Assembly (NCBI GenBank): GCA_963754335.1
Contig: CAVWFQ010000010.1
Location: forward strand, 806,001-870,000
Source of the DNA: JBBSDP01 sp963754335
GTDB taxonomy: Bacteria > Planctomycetota > Phycisphaerae > Tepidisphaerales > Tepidisphaeraceae
Length of the DNA: 64,000 bases
Direction of reading: 5' to 3'
Under the pieces are notes generated by a model, which saw only the letters and a program-made list of their open reading frames with translations, ran no database searches and was not told the origin of the DNA. Every line of letters starts with the position of its first letter. The first letter of the stretch is position 1. Shown here piece by piece: positions 62,870-64,000 of the stretch. The translations under genes were made by a program, and so were the position numbers.

Positions 62870-63406
62870 ATGGCAAGTGGTCCCTACATCAACACCGATC
62901 CCTACACCGCCGTCTATCAGGCGATCCTTACGGCGTTTAAGAATCACCCGCCATTCGCGGCGCTCGTGCGCGTTGGGAATCTCATCGACGCCACCAGCAA
63001 GCCATACCCGCTAAAGACGGTCGGCAATCTGGCCCCTGGCGATTTGCCGGAGGTTGTGTTGTGGCAATCGCGGTTCGGAACAAACCTCAACTTCAACAGC
63101 GTGGCGGCGAAATTCTCGCAAACCTATCCCGTCATCACGACGCATGATCAGCTCAATGTTATCAAAGTAAATCAGGTGAAGTGGGCGGCAGTGGGCGCGC
63201 TTGTCCGCGCTGGCGACGATCTGGGCGGCGGCAGCCAATCGGCGGCCCTGCCGTTCATCTTCAACATCTCAATGACCGAAGGCTCGGACGATGCTTTCGG
63301 CCGCAACCAACTTCACGAACCTGGAACAAAAGAACGATGGACCTCGCTTTTTGCGATCGTTGTCGAAATGGCAATGAGCAAAAAGGACATCGTGAACTGG
63401 CAATAA
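62870..63406 (+). CDS. Phage structural protein (tail-completion candidate)
   Basis: ATG at 62870, two bases after the gpG-like stop. 178 residues: TDPYTAVYQAILTAFKNHPP, VRVGNLIDATSKPYPLKTVG, DLPEVVLWQSRFGTNLNFNS, FSQTYPVITTHDQLNVIKVN. Position and size fit a tail-terminator or neck protein following gpG, but the sequence matches no family I can name. Confidence 0.5.
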   Translation: MASGPYINTDPYTAVYQAILTAFKNHPPFAALVRVGNLIDATSKPYPLKTVGNLAPGDLPEVVLWQSRFGTNLNFNSVAAKFSQTYPVITTHDQLNVIKVNQVKWAAVGALVRAGDDLGGGSQSAALPFIFNISMTEGSDDAFGRNQLHEPGTKERWTSLFAIVVEMAMSKKDIVNWQ

Positions 63407-63443
63407 CGCCACTCTCCAAACCCTCCTTGAAAGGAGTATCGAT

Positions 63444-63953
63444 ATGGCATCCGTAGTATCCGCAACCCTGAGCATGGGCTTTAACTGGTCTTGCGTCGAT
63501 TCGAGCGTTGCGCTCAATCCCCTAAACCTGAGCCAGAATTACCAAAAGTCGCTCAAGTGGCTCAATGGCGCAGTCGCCGACACCATCAATGCACTCTATG
63601 TCGGCAATCGAAACGTTGTCGCCGGCACTCCCGACGTTATCGACCTTGCAAGTTCAACCTTGCTCGATCCGGCAAAGAATCCTTGCGCGTTTGCGCGTAT
63701 CTGCGCCATTCTCGGATTCAACAATGACGCAGCGAATACGCTGTTGATCGGCGGCGGAAGTTCCCCAATTCTCGATTGGGTCGGAACCTCAACCGACACC
63801 ATCGCGGTACCCCCGCTCTCGCCGTTCGTGTTGGTGAATCGAACGCTCGCCGCGTACGTGGTGACTTCCGGGAGCGCCCACAATCTTCAGATTGTGAACT
63901 CCGGGTCGGGCACTGCCAACTATGACATTTTCATCCCCGGCCGAAACACCTAA
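63444..63953 (+). CDS. Phage structural protein of unknown type
   Basis: ATG at 63444 has AAAGGAG eight bases upstream. 169 residues, beta-rich and Gly/Ser/Asn-rich (ATLSMGFNWSCVDSSVALNP, LNGAVADTINALYVGNRNVV, LAAYVVTSGSAHNLQIVNSG). It stands 37 bp after the preceding gene in the same operon and is probably a minor virion protein. The window ends 47 bp after its stop. Confidence 0.5.
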   Translation: MASVVSATLSMGFNWSCVDSSVALNPLNLSQNYQKSLKWLNGAVADTINALYVGNRNVVAGTPDVIDLASSTLLDPAKNPCAFARICAILGFNNDAANTLLIGGGSSPILDWVGTSTDTIAVPPLSPFVLVNRTLAAYVVTSGSAHNLQIVNSGSGTANYDIFIPGRNT

Positions 63954-64000
63954 TCCTCGGAAGGATCGACAGAGTTTCTAACCAACAGCTTCGCATAGGA

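Overview
The window looks like a planctomycete chromosome, probably a Phycisphaerae/Tepidisphaerales-type soil lineage, with the first ~10.6 kb of an integrated phage-like element at its right end. The taxonomic reading is inference. It rests on a PEP-CTERM protein, giant secreted Ig/CARDB/Calx-beta proteins, secreted proteins with an N-terminal LE(N/S)R signature, a twin-arginine DUF1552 protein, a hopanoid C-3 methylase (HpnR) and abundant FHA/kinase/PilZ/GGDEF signalling genes.

Layout. 1-12.46 kb: one giant surface/secreted protein gene, open at the left window edge. It has near-identical 576-bp repeats, five CARDB repeats, four Calx-beta-like repeats, an embedded class-3 lipase domain with an intact GHSLGG motif, and Ig-like repeats. 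About eleven frameshifts break it. A PEP-CTERM protein follows. 13.3-21 kb: an interrupted minus-strand gene, a helix-turn-helix protein, and a ~1,800-residue secreted beta-propeller/CBM9-like protein. 21-25.8 kb: an HNH-associated-repeat protein, a DnaJ-like protein, a three-gene operon (Lgt-like acyltransferase, small membrane protein, MJ0619/Tes-like radical SAM enzyme) and a divergent truB. 25.8-28.5 kb: a complete IS66-family element with terminal inverted repeats and a perfect 8-bp target duplication; its tnpC carries a frameshift.

28.5-38.8 kb is accessory in character. It holds a divergent cassette with a degenerate protein kinase fused (through apparent frameshifts) to a membrane-anchored P-loop GTPase, followed with a 4-bp overlap by an FHA protein; on the other strand are a signal-anchored coiled-coil protein, a 65-residue tail-anchored protein and a sigma-factor-like protein. 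Nearby are an Ig-like secreted protein and an S8 subtilase followed by a stand-alone protein resembling the subtilase prodomain. This block is my best candidate for a poorly described system. 38.9-52.7 kb: a lipoprotein, a zinc-ribbon membrane protein, c-di-GMP enzymes (HD-GYP-PilZ; GAF-PAS-PAS-GAF-GGDEF), a sugar-nucleotide epimerase, a secreted FKBP isomerase, hpnR coupled to a 2H-phosphoesterase-like gene, a decayed DUF2235 hydrolase and the DUF1552 protein.

53.4-64 kb: an integrative element beside a 3' fragment of tRNA-Arg(CCG). It has a frameshifted tyrosine integrase, an unknown 455-residue protein, an excisionase-like HTH, a primase-polymerase/helicase (frameshifted), a cluster of CAACACCTT repeats that may be the replication origin, an unexplained GGGGCACGCT repeat array, and virion genes including a Mu gpG-like morphogenesis protein. 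The element runs off the right edge.

Reading frames are broken at roughly 25 places, often in short homopolymers. Some may be assembly errors, so interrupted genes are described both as found and as they would read if repaired.
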